Part shown: positions 47,053-55,965 of the stretch, piece by piece
Layout: each line of letters opens with the position of its first letter
Position numbering within the stretch: the stretch's first letter is position 1
NCBI RefSeq assembly: GCF_008642375.1
Contig: NZ_CP029194.1
Location: 2,108,001 to 2,172,000, forward strand
Direction: 5' to 3'
Origin: Streptomyces venezuelae
GTDB taxonomy: Bacteria; Actinomycetota; Actinomycetes; Streptomycetales; Streptomycetaceae
DNA length: 64,000 nt
The notes under the pieces: generated by a model
What the model was told of the DNA's origin: nothing
The model's input: the letters and a program-made list of their open reading frames with translations, nothing else
Database searches by the model: none
Position numbers and translations under genes: made by a program

Positions 47053-47568
47053 TCCCACCTCTTCAGGGGAGCGATCCGCCGAGTACGGCGGCACACCCTA
47101 GCCTCGACGAAGGCATACGGCCAAAGCCTGCGTCTCGGGCGGACGGTCCGGCCCGTTCCGACATGGAAGGCCCGGTGCCCGGAGGTGTGTCCGGTCCTAC
47201 TCGGCCAACTCGCTGACGGCCCCTTCAAGCCGATGGTCTCGGAAGGCCACGCGCGGTGGGAAATCGGAAGCGGGATCGACGTGCATTGCGGGCACCATGA
47301 GCACTACGTGCAGCCTCTCGACGCACGCTCCACCCTGCGCGAGAGCCCTCGGGGTCACCGCCGGAAGGGTCTCGCCCTATGGCATCCGGAATGCCATACG
47401 ACCTGCCGTGGCTGACGACGACACCGATTTCGCTCCCGGAGACGGCCCCAGCAGCGGCATCTCCGTCTCCCTCACTGACGGCACCCACGGCCCCGCCGAT
47501 CCAGAAGCCGTGGCCGCGAAGCGGGCCAAGCTCGCTGGCGGCACTTCCCCCGGGGCCGGGGTGGCCGT
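47053..47568. other. Region with a possible antitoxin remnant
   Basis: This gap lies upstream of the sigma-factor gene. Its right end (about 47414-47572, plus strand) encodes an acidic stretch ending AVAAKRAKLAGGTSPGAGVAV. That resembles the C-terminus of small antitoxins that precede PIN toxins, but the similarity is weak. Confidence 0.35.
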
Positions 47569-47814
47569 GTGAGCGGCGCACTCGTCCTGGACGGCGAGGG
47601 CCTGGCCAAGGCCGTACAGCGCGTCCGCGAAGTCCACGAGTGGCTCACCACCGCCCGCTACGCCGGCCTTCCGGTGAGTCCGGTCAACGGCGTTACCGCT
47701 GGACATACCTCGACCATGAAGCTGAGTGACCCTAGTCGGCAGTGGTTCCGGGGCCCCGATAGGGGGTGTTACCGAGGGCCCGCCCTGCCGCGACTTCTGC
47801 CTTGGCGAGGGTGA
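47569..47814 (+). pseudogene. PIN-domain (VapC-like) toxin, N-terminal fragment
   Basis: GTG overlaps the preceding frame's stop (GTGA), as in toxin-antitoxin pairs. The first 37 residues (SGALVLDGEGLAKAVQRVREVHEWLTTARYAGLPV) match the start of Streptomyces PIN-domain proteins with the first metal-binding acid in LVLDGE. From PVNGVTAG on, similarity ends. The remaining three acidic residues of the nuclease are absent, so it cannot be active. The frame runs into the end of the PadR gene. Confidence 0.6.
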
Positions 47815-48343
47815 GCTGAAGCCAGGCGATGTACGCGGCGGTGTTGCTGTAGCCGAACTCGTGGGCCGCGAGCTGGATGGTGCGCGCCCACTCCTGGTCG
47901 ATCTCGGGGACGGGGTCCAGTTCGACGGTGGTGAAGTCCATCCAGCCGGGTTCGCGGAGCTGGGCGAGACGGTGGTCGAGTTCGGTGCGGAGGATCTGGA
48001 CGGTGACCTCGGGGCCGAGCTGTCCGGCGAAGAGGAACCGGAGTCTGAAGTCGGGGTCCATGGGGCGGGGGGAGGGTTCGTACGGAGATCGGGCCCACGC
48101 CAGGAGTTCGTCGCGGCCGGCGTCGGTGAGCCGGTAGACCTTGGCGTCGGGTTTGCCGTCGCGGGGGTCGACCGCGAACTCCGCCCATCCGTTGGCGACG
48201 AGGCGGGGCAGGACCCGGTAGATCTGGGGAAGTTGCACGCCGTAGCCGATGTACTTGCCCGGGCCGTCCATCCATTTGCGCATGTCGTAGCCCGAGAGCG
48301 GGCGCAGGGCCAGCAGGCCGAGAATGACGTGTTCCAGACGCAT
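47732..48343 (-). CDS. PadR-family transcriptional regulator
   Basis: The 203-residue protein has the PadR winged helix at the N-terminus (LEHVILGLLALRPLSGYDMRKWM...LPQIYRVLPRLVANGW) and a C-terminal dimerisation helix of the long Vir-type (VTVQILRTELDHRLAQLRE). PadR proteins repress from ATGT/ACAT palindromes. It lies 60 bp downstream of the FGE gene in the same direction. Several ATGT/ACAT elements occur in the FGE-sulfatase divergent region, so it probably regulates the sulfatase island. Confidence 0.87.
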   Translation of the reverse strand: MRLEHVILGLLALRPLSGYDMRKWMDGPGKYIGYGVQLPQIYRVLPRLVANGWAEFAVDPRDGKPDAKVYRLTDAGRDELLAWARSPYEPSPRPMDPDFRLRFLFAGQLGPEVTVQILRTELDHRLAQLREPGWMDFTTVELDPVPEIDQEWARTIQLAAHEFGYSNTAAYIAWLQLTLAKAEVAAGRALGNTPYRGPGTTAD

Positions 48344-48404
48344 GGCGGGTCCTCAACAGAGCGGGGTCGGTGCGGATTGTCTCAGGGGCCGGCTGGGGGG
48401 CGGC

Positions 48405-49412
48405 TCACCGCGGTCCATCCGCCGGGGCGGGCCGCTCGTCCTCGCTGAAGCCGCGGGCGATCCGGAAGCCGCAGTTGCCGGCGGAGGAATCGGGAGTGTT
48501 GGCGGAGCGGGCGGCGAGCCGGTAGCGGTTGCAGTAGCTGTCGTGGCAGAGGTAGGAGCCGCCACGGGTGACGCGGGCGGTGCCGGTGCGCGGGCCGAGC
48601 GGGTTGTACCGGGGCGAGCGATGGTAGTACGCCGGGGAGAACCAGTCGGCGCACCATTCCCAGACGTTGCCGGAGGTCTCGTACAGGCCGTGGTCGTTGG
48701 GCGGGTAGGAGCGTACGGGCGCGGTGGTGAGGCGGCCGTCGCTCAGGGTGTTGTGGGTGGGGAAGATGCCGTGCCAGATGTTGCACCGGTCCTCACCGTC
48801 GGGGGTGAGGGCGTCGCCCCAGGGGTAGCGGCGACCCGGGTGCCCGCCCCTGGCCGCGTACTCCCATTCCGCCTCGGTGGGCAGGCGGGCGCCGACCCAG
48901 CGGCAGTAGGCGAGGGCATCGTCCCAGGACACGTGCACGACGGGGTGGTCCGGAACCTCCTCCCAGTGGGAGAGGGAGCCGGCGGGGTGTGCCCAGTCGG
49001 CGCCGGCGACGTCGAGCCACCAGGGGGTACGGGGAGCTTGCCCTCTGACGTCCCGGGCGCGGGCGCGCAGTGCGAGGTGGAAGACGGCGGACGAGCCGTA
49101 GCGCTCGGCGTCCGTGCGATGGCCGGTCGCGGCGGCGAAGGCGGCGAACTGGGCGTTGGTGACGGTGGTGGTGGCGATGGCGAAGGGGGTGAGTTCCACC
49201 CGGTGCACCGGCTGTTCCCCGTCCGAAGGGTAGCCCTCACCGAATCTGTCGCCCATCAGGAACTCTCCGCCGGGAAGGTCCACGAACTCTGGTTCGTCCT
49301 GCTCCTCCGGCCGTCTCCCCCGCGACGTGGCAAGCGGGGCCGGTACGGACGGCACCGGCAGCGTCGTGTTCTCGCGAGCGGCCGTGCGGCCCGGGGTGCA
49401 ACAGCTGTCCAC
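48405..49412 (-). CDS. Formylglycine-generating enzyme (SUMF1/FGE), aerobic type
   Basis: FGE oxidises the cysteine of sulfatase CxPxR motifs to formylglycine with a copper-bound cysteine pair. The 335-residue protein has the C-type lectin-like FGE-sulfatase fold: LPGGEFLMGDRFGEGYPSDGE, HPVVHVSWDDALAYCRW, RLPTEAEWEYAARGG, NVWEWCADW. The catalytic pair is in GGSYLCHDSYCNRYR (Cys289 and Cys294). GTG at 49412 is preceded by GAGGAG at 9 bases; a TTG 12 codons upstream is possible. Residues 3-9 read SCCTPGR, itself close to the FGE target motif. It diverges from two sulfatases, its likely substrates. Confidence 0.92.
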   Translation of the reverse strand: MDSCCTPGRTAARENTTLPVPSVPAPLATSRGRRPEEQDEPEFVDLPGGEFLMGDRFGEGYPSDGEQPVHRVELTPFAIATTTVTNAQFAAFAAATGHRTDAERYGSSAVFHLALRARARDVRGQAPRTPWWLDVAGADWAHPAGSLSHWEEVPDHPVVHVSWDDALAYCRWVGARLPTEAEWEYAARGGHPGRRYPWGDALTPDGEDRCNIWHGIFPTHNTLSDGRLTTAPVRSYPPNDHGLYETSGNVWEWCADWFSPAYYHRSPRYNPLGPRTGTARVTRGGSYLCHDSYCNRYRLAARSANTPDSSAGNCGFRIARGFSEDERPAPADGPR

Positions 49413-49566
49413 GGCGGACTTCTCCTCGCTCCTCGGTTGTGACTCCAAGACAGCTTTATATGTACGTCAGAACTCATGACCCGGCAAGCGGGTCGAGCAT
49501 CGGCACTCTCTTCCCGAACGGACACGATCAGCGAGTTGATGCAGGAGTGTTGCGGATTTGAGAACT

Positions 49567-49638
49567 GATGTGCGACATCTTGACACCGTCGGCAACAGCC
49601 CTGAAACCTGAGACTCATAGCTGCTGACGCACATATGT
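49567..49638. promoter_or_regulatory. Candidate PadR sites and promoter of the sulfatase operon
   Basis: GATGTGCGACATC (49567-49579) and ACATATGT (49631-49638) are perfect palindromes of the ATGT/ACAT type used by PadR proteins. TTGACA (49580-49585) abuts the first and is a good -35 element. A third ATATGTAC lies at about 49459 near the FGE start. Confidence 0.45.
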
Positions 49639-49697
49639 CCTGAGCGCTCATCGAATGCCGCCCGCCTGCGGCCCCCGTCTGTCCCCCGGAGTTCCCC

Positions 49698-51305
49698 TTG
49701 CGCATCATCTATGTGGACGTCGACACCCTGCGGGCCGACCACACCACCCCGTACGGCTACCACCGGCCCACCACGCCCCACCTCCAGAAGCTCGCCGACA
49801 AGTCGGTGGTCTTCGACCGCTACTACTGCTCCGACTCGCCCTGTCTGCCGTCCCGGACCGCTCTGACCAGCGGACAGTTCGGGATCACGAACGGCGTGAT
49901 CGGCCACTACGGCGCCGACGCCCAGTTCCGGCTCGACTCCGGCCACGGCCCCGAGCCCGACCGGCCTCTCCTCGGGCAGCGCCTCCAGCTCGACGGCTAC
50001 TACACCGCGGCCGTCTCCGTCTTCGCCGAGCGCCATCGCGCGTACTGGTTCCACGGCAACTTCCGCGAGTCCGTCCGCGCCACCGGCAATTGGGGCGACG
50101 AGGACGCCGCCGACGTCAACCGCGCCGCCCTCGACTGGATCCGCAGGCACGCCGAGGACGACGACTGGTACCTCCACCTCACCTACTGGGACCCGCACAC
50201 CGACTACACCCAGCCCGCCGAGTGGACCGAACGCATGGCGGCCTCCGCCCCTGTGCAGCCCTGGCCGGACGAGCAGGCGATCCGGGAGCACGCCGAGATC
50301 TACGGCCCCCGCAGCGCCCTGGACCTGCACTACTCGCTCACCGGGGGCGGCGGCACCTCGCCCGTGCCGCACAACATGCCCGACGCGATCCGTTCCCGCG
50401 CCGACTTCGAGCACCTGATCAACGGCTTCGACGGGGCCATCGCCTACTGGGACCACCACTTCGGCCGACTCCTGGCCACTCTGGAGGAGCTGGGCATCGC
50501 GGACGAGACGGCGATCGTCGTCAGCGCCGACCACGGCGAGGCGTTCGGCGAGCACGGCATGTACGCGGAACACGGGCTGGCCACGGAGTCCGTCCAGCGG
50601 ATCCCCCTCGTCGTGTACTGGCCCGGGGTCACCGACACCCTTCCGGCCGAGGCCCGGCGCAACGACGACCTCCTGTACAACATCGACCTGGCGCCCACCC
50701 TGTGCGACCTGCTCGGCCTCGACGCGCCCGAGGGCTGGCAGGGCGCCTCCTTCGCGGGCGCGGTACGCGGCGAGGAGACCGACTCCCGCCCGTACCTGGT
50801 CCTCGGCCACGGCGCCCACACCTACCAGCGTGCCGTCCGCACCCGCGACCACCTCTACATCCGCACCTATCACCCCGGCTGCTTCAAGACGGCCTGGGAG
50901 CAGCTGTACGACGTCACCGACGACCCGTACCTGACGCGTGACCTCCTGGACGAGGAGCCCGCTCTCGCCGGGACGATGCGCTCCCACCTGGCCGAGTGGT
51001 GGCACGAGCACGCCGGCCGCCCCGGCTGTCTGCCCGATCCGATGCTGAGCAGTCTCCAGGCAGGCCCCGTCTACTACGCCGACCCCACCCGCTACGCCCG
51101 GCATCTGCGCGACACCGGCCGGTCCCACCTGGCCGAGGACCTGGAACAGCGTCTGGCCGTACCCCGTGCCTCGGTGCCGGTTCCCTGGCACGCACCGGCA
51201 CCACCACGTTCCGCGGAGCTCTTCGGGCGCTGGATGGAGATCTTCCAGGAACGCGCCACGAAGACGGCGACAGCAGAGCCGGCAGAAGGGAAGTCCGTCC
51301 GGTGA
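49698..51305 (+). CDS. Type I sulfatase with CLPSR formylglycine motif
   Basis: The 535-residue sulfatase (alkaline phosphatase fold) has Cys49 in CLPSRTALTSG, the residue FGE converts to formylglycine. The metal ligands include Asp7/Asp9 in VDVDTLRADH and VVSADHGEAFGEHG near residue 275. No signal peptide is present, so it acts in the cytosol on imported sulfate esters. The start is TTG with CGGAG six bases upstream. It overlaps the second sulfatase by 4 bp (GTGA). The substrate cannot be read from sequence; the MFS transporter downstream may import it. Confidence 0.92.
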   Translation: MRIIYVDVDTLRADHTTPYGYHRPTTPHLQKLADKSVVFDRYYCSDSPCLPSRTALTSGQFGITNGVIGHYGADAQFRLDSGHGPEPDRPLLGQRLQLDGYYTAAVSVFAERHRAYWFHGNFRESVRATGNWGDEDAADVNRAALDWIRRHAEDDDWYLHLTYWDPHTDYTQPAEWTERMAASAPVQPWPDEQAIREHAEIYGPRSALDLHYSLTGGGGTSPVPHNMPDAIRSRADFEHLINGFDGAIAYWDHHFGRLLATLEELGIADETAIVVSADHGEAFGEHGMYAEHGLATESVQRIPLVVYWPGVTDTLPAEARRNDDLLYNIDLAPTLCDLLGLDAPEGWQGASFAGAVRGEETDSRPYLVLGHGAHTYQRAVRTRDHLYIRTYHPGCFKTAWEQLYDVTDDPYLTRDLLDEEPALAGTMRSHLAEWWHEHAGRPGCLPDPMLSSLQAGPVYYADPTRYARHLRDTGRSHLAEDLEQRLAVPRASVPVPWHAPAPPRSAELFGRWMEIFQERATKTATAEPAEGKSVR

Positions 51306-53068
51306 GGGCGATCATGGTGATGTTCGACAGTCTCAACCGGCGCATGCTGCCGCCGTACGGAGGGGACTGGGCGCACGCCCCGAACTTCGCGCGCCTCGCC
51401 GAGCGCACGGTGACCTTCGACAAGGCGTACGCGGGGTCGATGCCGTGCATGCCGGCCCGCCGCGAACTGCACACGGGGCGCTACAACTTCCTGCACCGCA
51501 GCTGGGGACCGCTGGAGCCCTTCGACGACTCGATGCCCGAACTGCTCAAGCAGAACGGCGTGTACACCCATCTGACCAGCGACCACCCGCACTACTGGGA
51601 GGACGGCGGCGCCACGTACCACGGCCGCTACAACTCCTGGGAGTTCTTCCGCGGGCAGGAAGGCGATCCGTGGAAGGGTCAGGTGGCCGATCCGGAGATG
51701 CCCGAGGACCTGAAGCGGATGCGCTCGGCCGCGTACCGGCAGGACTGGGTGAACCGGCCGCACATGGCGACCGAGGACCGGCATCCGCAGACCCTCACCT
51801 TCGACGCCGGCCTGGAGTTCATCCGGACGAACAAGGACGCGGACCGGTGGTTCGTCCAGATCGAGACCTTCGACCCGCACGAGCCGTTCTTCTCCCACCA
51901 GCGCTACAAGGACCTCTACCCGCACGCGTACGACGGGCCGCACTTCGACTGGCCCGACTACAAGCAGGTGGTGGAGACGGACGAGCAGGTCGCGCACGCC
52001 GGTTACGAGTACGCCGCACTGCTCTCCATGTGCGACCACTCCCTGGGCCGGGTCCTGGACGCCATGGACGAGCACGGGCTGTGGGACGACACGCTCCTGA
52101 TCGTCAACACCGATCACGGTCTGCTGCTCGGCGAGAAGGGCTGGTGGGGCAAGGGCGTCCAGCCCTGGTACAACGAGCTGGTCCATCTGCCGCTGTTCGT
52201 CTGGGACCCGCGCTCCGGCGGCGCGGGCGAGCGGCGCGACACCCTCGTGCAGACCATCGACCTCGCCCCCACGCTCCTGGAGTACTTCGGCGTCGAGCGC
52301 CCGGCCGACATGCAGGGCGCACCGCTGCCCGTCACCGCCGCAGACGACCCCGTACGCGAGGCCGGCCTCTTCGGCATCCACGGCGGTCACGTGAACATCA
52401 CCGACGGCCGGTACGTCTACATGCGCGCGCCCGCCTCCCCAGGCAACACCCCCCTGCTAGAGCACACGTTGATGCCGACCCACATGCGCGGCCGCTTCAC
52501 CCCCGCCGAACTCGCCGACGTGGAGCTGGCCGAGCCGTTCGGCTTCACCAAGGGCGTCCGCCCCCTGCGAGTGCCGGGCCGCACCTTCGTCAATCCGTAC
52601 CACCACGGCAGCCTGCTCTTCGATCTGGAGAACGACCCCGAGCAGCTGGATCCGCTCGTCGACGACGAGGTGGAGCTGCGGCTCGCGACGCTGCTGGTGG
52701 AGCTGATGCGGGATACGGAGGCTCCCCCCAGTCAGTACGAACGTCTCGGGCTGCCCGCCACGGGTCCGGTGACCGGCGCGCACCTCCTCGTACGGGTCCA
52801 GCGCGACCAGGCCCAGCGGGCCGCGGTGCCCCTGCCTCGTGCCGAGGACTATCCCGAGGGGCGGCTCTCGCTGCGAACGCCGGTCGCGACGCTGATCGGC
52901 GATCCGGTGGCGCTGGAGGTTCTCAAGCGCCACCTGCCGGGGATCGCCGACTCGGAACTCCTGCAGTTCCTGGGGCCGACCCCGCTCATCGACATCGCCG
53001 CGATGTCGGGCGGAATGATCCCGCCCCACCGGCTGCGCCTGGTCGCCGAGGAACTCGCGAAACTCTGA
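51302..53068 (+). CDS. Type I sulfatase with CMPAR formylglycine motif
   Basis: The 588-residue sulfatase starts with GTG overlapping the first sulfatase's stop. Cys49 lies in CMPARRELHTG, so the motif is CxPAR, with Ala for Ser, a variant still within the FGE consensus CxPxR. Metal-site motifs MVMFDSLNRRMLPP and LIVNTDHGLLLGEKGWWGKG are intact. No signal peptide is seen. The last 100 residues are a less conserved C-terminal domain. Two distinct sulfatases suggest sequential or related sulfate esters. A 13-bp-stem terminator follows. Confidence 0.92.
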   Translation: MRAIMVMFDSLNRRMLPPYGGDWAHAPNFARLAERTVTFDKAYAGSMPCMPARRELHTGRYNFLHRSWGPLEPFDDSMPELLKQNGVYTHLTSDHPHYWEDGGATYHGRYNSWEFFRGQEGDPWKGQVADPEMPEDLKRMRSAAYRQDWVNRPHMATEDRHPQTLTFDAGLEFIRTNKDADRWFVQIETFDPHEPFFSHQRYKDLYPHAYDGPHFDWPDYKQVVETDEQVAHAGYEYAALLSMCDHSLGRVLDAMDEHGLWDDTLLIVNTDHGLLLGEKGWWGKGVQPWYNELVHLPLFVWDPRSGGAGERRDTLVQTIDLAPTLLEYFGVERPADMQGAPLPVTAADDPVREAGLFGIHGGHVNITDGRYVYMRAPASPGNTPLLEHTLMPTHMRGRFTPAELADVELAEPFGFTKGVRPLRVPGRTFVNPYHHGSLLFDLENDPEQLDPLVDDEVELRLATLLVELMRDTEAPPSQYERLGLPATGPVTGAHLLVRVQRDQAQRAAVPLPRAEDYPEGRLSLRTPVATLIGDPVALEVLKRHLPGIADSELLQFLGPTPLIDIAAMSGGMIPPHRLRLVAEELAKL

Positions 53069-53095
53069 GAGCCGGTCGTCGGACCACAGATGAAC

Positions 53096-53127
53096 GCCGG
53101 TGACGGGGCGGCTACCCCGTCACCGGC
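53096..53127 (+). terminator. 13-bp-stem terminator after the sulfatase pair
   Basis: Perfect 13-bp arms GCCGGTGACGGGG/CCCCGTCACCGGC with a 6-nt loop lie 27 bp after the second sulfatase stop. The MFS gene beyond may need its own promoter or partial readthrough. Confidence 0.8.
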
Positions 53128-53184
53128 CCGCCTTTCCTCCCCCTGCCCATCCAGTGAAGAACGAGACGAAGAAGAGGTGGCGTC

Positions 53185-54531
53185 TTGCCCGATCTTACCG
53201 AGGCACCCGTCTGCACGACGAAGGAGAGAAAGGCCGTCCTCGTGAAGGGCCGCTGGCGCCAGCTGTCCCTGCTCGGCGGCACCATGCTCGTCGAGAACAC
53301 AGAGGCGAGTCTGATCAGCGGGCTGTTCCCGGTGATCCGCCACTCGCTCGGAGTCTCGCTCGGCGCGCTCGGCGTCCTGACCGCCGCGGGCCGGATCGTC
53401 GGCGTGTTCGCCGGCCCGTTCTGGGTGTGGGCCGCCCAACGCTGGTCCCGCAAGGGCGTCCTCGTCCTGGCCACCGGGTTCTGGGGAGTGTGGGGCATAG
53501 CCGCGGGCTTCGCCCAGAACTTCACCCAGCTCCTCATCCTGATCACCATCCTCGCCGCCGGGTACGCGGCCTCCGGACCTCTCACCACGGAAATCCTGGG
53601 GGACCTCTTCGACAGCGAGTCCCGGGGCCGCGCCGTCGGCATGCTGTACGGGGTCATCAACCTCGCCGCATCCCTCTTCGCCACCCTGAAGGGACAGCTC
53701 GCCGCGTTCGACGACGGCTGGCGCTGGGGTCTGTGGGGCATCGGCGCCGTCAACGTCCTGTGCGGTGTCGCCCTGTTGATCTGGATGCGCGACCCGGGAA
53801 GAGGCGCGTCCGAGCACCAGCTCGCCGGCCTCGACCGACGGACCCGCGAGGCCCACACCAAGGTCACCATGAAGCAGGTGACCGCGCTCTTCCGGATCCC
53901 GAGCCTGGTGGTCCTGCTCGTCTCCCGACTCCTGTCGGGGCAACTTCTCGCCGCGATGTTCGGTGTGATCTTCCTGGTGGACGTCTACGGATTCAGCACC
54001 CAGGTCGCCTCCGTCGTCCTCTTCCCCATGGGCATCGGTTTCTTCACCGGCACCGTGCTCGGCGGCTTCCTCGCCGACTGGGCCGTCCGCCGCAACCCGC
54101 GCCACGGCCTCGTGGTCGTTCTCCAGACCGCTCAGTTCGCCTTCGCGACCGTGGCCTTCTTCGGTACCCAGCTCGACTGGGGCGGGATCGGTGTGTTCGC
54201 TGTCTTCTTCGCCCTCATGGGCCTCGTCCAGGGCGTCAACCCGGTGGTCAACCGGCCCATGATCATGGCCGTGACGCTTCCCGAACTCCGCGGCGTGGCC
54301 TTCGCCATCTACCTCAGCGTCTTCGAGGCCGTCGCCATCGCCGCGTTCAGCCTCGGAGCCGGCTTCCTCGGCGACGCCTTCGGACTGCGCGCGGTGTTCC
54401 TGTGGGTTCTCGTCGGACTCGTGGTCGTCAACGGCGCCTTCCTCACCTTGCTCTATCGCACCTACGCCACCGATGTGGCCCGCGTCCAGCAGGCACTCGA
54501 AAGCCGGCGGCAGGCGGCTCTCGCCGGATAG
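53185..54531 (+). CDS. MFS transporter of the sulfatase island
   Basis: This 448-residue major facilitator has 12 predicted membrane helices, a long central loop near residue 215 and the typical inter-helix segment AAQRWSRKGVLVLATGFWGV. It probably imports the organic sulfate or its glycoside for the cytosolic sulfatases; this is inference from position. The start is TTG with AGGTGG upstream; a GTG at residue 20 (VKGRWRQ) is an alternative. A short hairpin follows the stop. Confidence 0.83.
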   Translation: MPDLTEAPVCTTKERKAVLVKGRWRQLSLLGGTMLVENTEASLISGLFPVIRHSLGVSLGALGVLTAAGRIVGVFAGPFWVWAAQRWSRKGVLVLATGFWGVWGIAAGFAQNFTQLLILITILAAGYAASGPLTTEILGDLFDSESRGRAVGMLYGVINLAASLFATLKGQLAAFDDGWRWGLWGIGAVNVLCGVALLIWMRDPGRGASEHQLAGLDRRTREAHTKVTMKQVTALFRIPSLVVLLVSRLLSGQLLAAMFGVIFLVDVYGFSTQVASVVLFPMGIGFFTGTVLGGFLADWAVRRNPRHGLVVVLQTAQFAFATVAFFGTQLDWGGIGVFAVFFALMGLVQGVNPVVNRPMIMAVTLPELRGVAFAIYLSVFEAVAIAAFSLGAGFLGDAFGLRAVFLWVLVGLVVVNGAFLTLLYRTYATDVARVQQALESRRQAALAG

Positions 54532-54541
54532 CCCGGGACGG

Positions 54542-54561
54542 AGCGGACGCTCTCGTCCGCT
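54542..54561 (+). terminator. Hairpin terminator of the MFS gene
   Basis: Perfect 8-bp arms AGCGGACG/CGTCCGCT with a CTCT loop lie 10 bp after the stop codon. Confidence 0.65.
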
Positions 54562-54596
54562 TGCGGAGCGGGAGCCTCTTCCCGAGGTGACCGGAG

Positions 54597-54820
54597 GTCG
54601 ACGATCTGCGGCTCGGCCCCGCCCACGTCGCAGGTCTCTCCTGGGGCGGGACCGTCGTACTGGAACTCCGTCGTCGCCGTTCGGCGCTGGTCAGGACGTT
54701 CCAGGAGGCGATTGCGGACGTCACGCTCGTCGTTCTCCCCGGCACGGGCCATGTCAGCAACCTCGAGGAGCCGGAGCACGTCAACCGGGCCGTCCGCGAG
54801 TCTGCCGCGCACCCGCCTGA
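54597..54820 (+). pseudogene. Alpha/beta hydrolase remnant with central deletion
   Basis: One continuous frame starts inside a hydrolase (VDDLRLGPAHVAGLSWGGTVVLEL, with the nucleophile elbow GLSWGGT). It jumps to the C-terminal end (VTLVVLPGTGHVSNLEEPEHVNRAVRE, with the catalytic histidine). About 120 residues between the two and the whole N-terminal half are missing. No start codon or ribosome site precedes it. The 3' end overlaps the end of the Lrp-type gene on the other strand. Confidence 0.72.
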
Positions 54821-54829
54821 TCCGACGCC

Positions 54830-55870
54830 TCAGGAAGGCTCGGACCAGATGTCCATGGGGACGGTGCTCACGCTGCGGCCGGCCGGGTCGAGGATGCGGC
54901 CCATGCGCTTCACGAAGCGCAGGGAGACCGCCTGGTCGAGCACCTTCAGCTGAGGCAGTGCGCTGGTGAGGCGGGCCTCAAGGCCGCGGATGTCGGGAAG
55001 GGAGCGGAGCCAGACGCTGATGAGGAGATTCGCCCTCCCTCCGGCGAGGCCGATGCACGCCCGGATCTCGGGGACGGCGGCCAGGAGTCTGTTCAGGGCA
55101 TCGCGGTCGTCGATCTGGGCCTGGGCCCAGATCGTGGTGGAGATCGGCCAGCCGCACAGGGGCTGGGCGACCTCGCAGCGCAGTTCCAGGTCCTCGTTGG
55201 CGATGAGGAGGGCGAGCCGCTTGCGTACGGTGGTGATCCCGACGCCCAGTTCCTCCGCGAGGTCCGTGAGCGAAGTACGTCCTTCGGTCCCGAGGCGCAC
55301 GGCGAGGAGGCGGTCCCTCGCGGTGAGCGTCTGGGGCGTCGACGGCGACCTGGCCGGCCGCTCGGCGGTGATGCGGGCCCGCTGGCGGGGGTCGAGGGCA
55401 CGCAGGCGCCAGTCGGTGGCGTGCGTGAAGACATGGGTGCCGAGCTGGGTGCGGGTGGCGCTGATTCCGGGAAGCGTGCCCAGACGTTCCAGCACGTATA
55501 CGGAGAGCGCGGGAAGCGTGGGCATCGACACCGTGAGCAGGAGGTCCCGGCCGCCGCTGGTGTGATCCACGGTCAGGACGTGGGGCCACTGCGCGAGGGT
55601 GTTGGCCACCTCGAGCGCCCGGCCGGCCTGGCAGTCCACTTCGACGAAGGCGAGGCAGCCCTGGGAGATCTGTGCGCGCCCGGGCTGTGCCGTGATCCAC
55701 GCGACACCCGTCCCGGTCAGCCGGGACCAGCGCCGGGCCACGGTGACGGGATCGAGGTCGAGTGCCCGTCCGATGCGCGACCAGGGGGCTCGGGGGTCGA
55801 TCTGCAGCGTGTTGACCAGGCTGAGGTCGAGCTCGTCCAGGGATGCAGATTCCTGCAAACGATCAGGCAT
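54830..55870 (-). CDS. Lrp/AsnC-family transcriptional regulator (two-domain, duplicated)
   Basis: The 346-residue protein has two Lrp-like units. An N-terminal helix-turn-helix (LDELDLSLVNTLQIDPRAPWSRIGRALDL) is followed by a ligand-like domain, then a second helix-turn-helix (DRLLAVRLGTEGRTSLTDLAEELGVGITTVRKRLALL) and a second effector domain. The doubled form is known in Streptomyces. It diverges from the M20 amidohydrolase gene and probably controls it and the downstream transporter in response to an amino acid. AGGA lies 10 bases before this ATG; two in-frame ATGs 15-16 codons upstream lack a ribosome site. Confidence 0.85.
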   Translation of the reverse strand: MPDRLQESASLDELDLSLVNTLQIDPRAPWSRIGRALDLDPVTVARRWSRLTGTGVAWITAQPGRAQISQGCLAFVEVDCQAGRALEVANTLAQWPHVLTVDHTSGGRDLLLTVSMPTLPALSVYVLERLGTLPGISATRTQLGTHVFTHATDWRLRALDPRQRARITAERPARSPSTPQTLTARDRLLAVRLGTEGRTSLTDLAEELGVGITTVRKRLALLIANEDLELRCEVAQPLCGWPISTTIWAQAQIDDRDALNRLLAAVPEIRACIGLAGGRANLLISVWLRSLPDIRGLEARLTSALPQLKVLDQAVSLRFVKRMGRILDPAGRSVSTVPMDIWSEPS

Positions 55871-55965
55871 GGAAGAAAGATCCTGCGTTTTCAGTGGGCA
55901 TGAGTGCCGAGTATCCATCATCACTGGCAACCGAGCGACAGCGAGGTGAACGTCAGTGAAAGGGG

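Noticed and set aside
45565..47415. 616-codon plus-strand frame
   Set aside because: Antisense to the sigma-AbfB gene; no recognisable domain.
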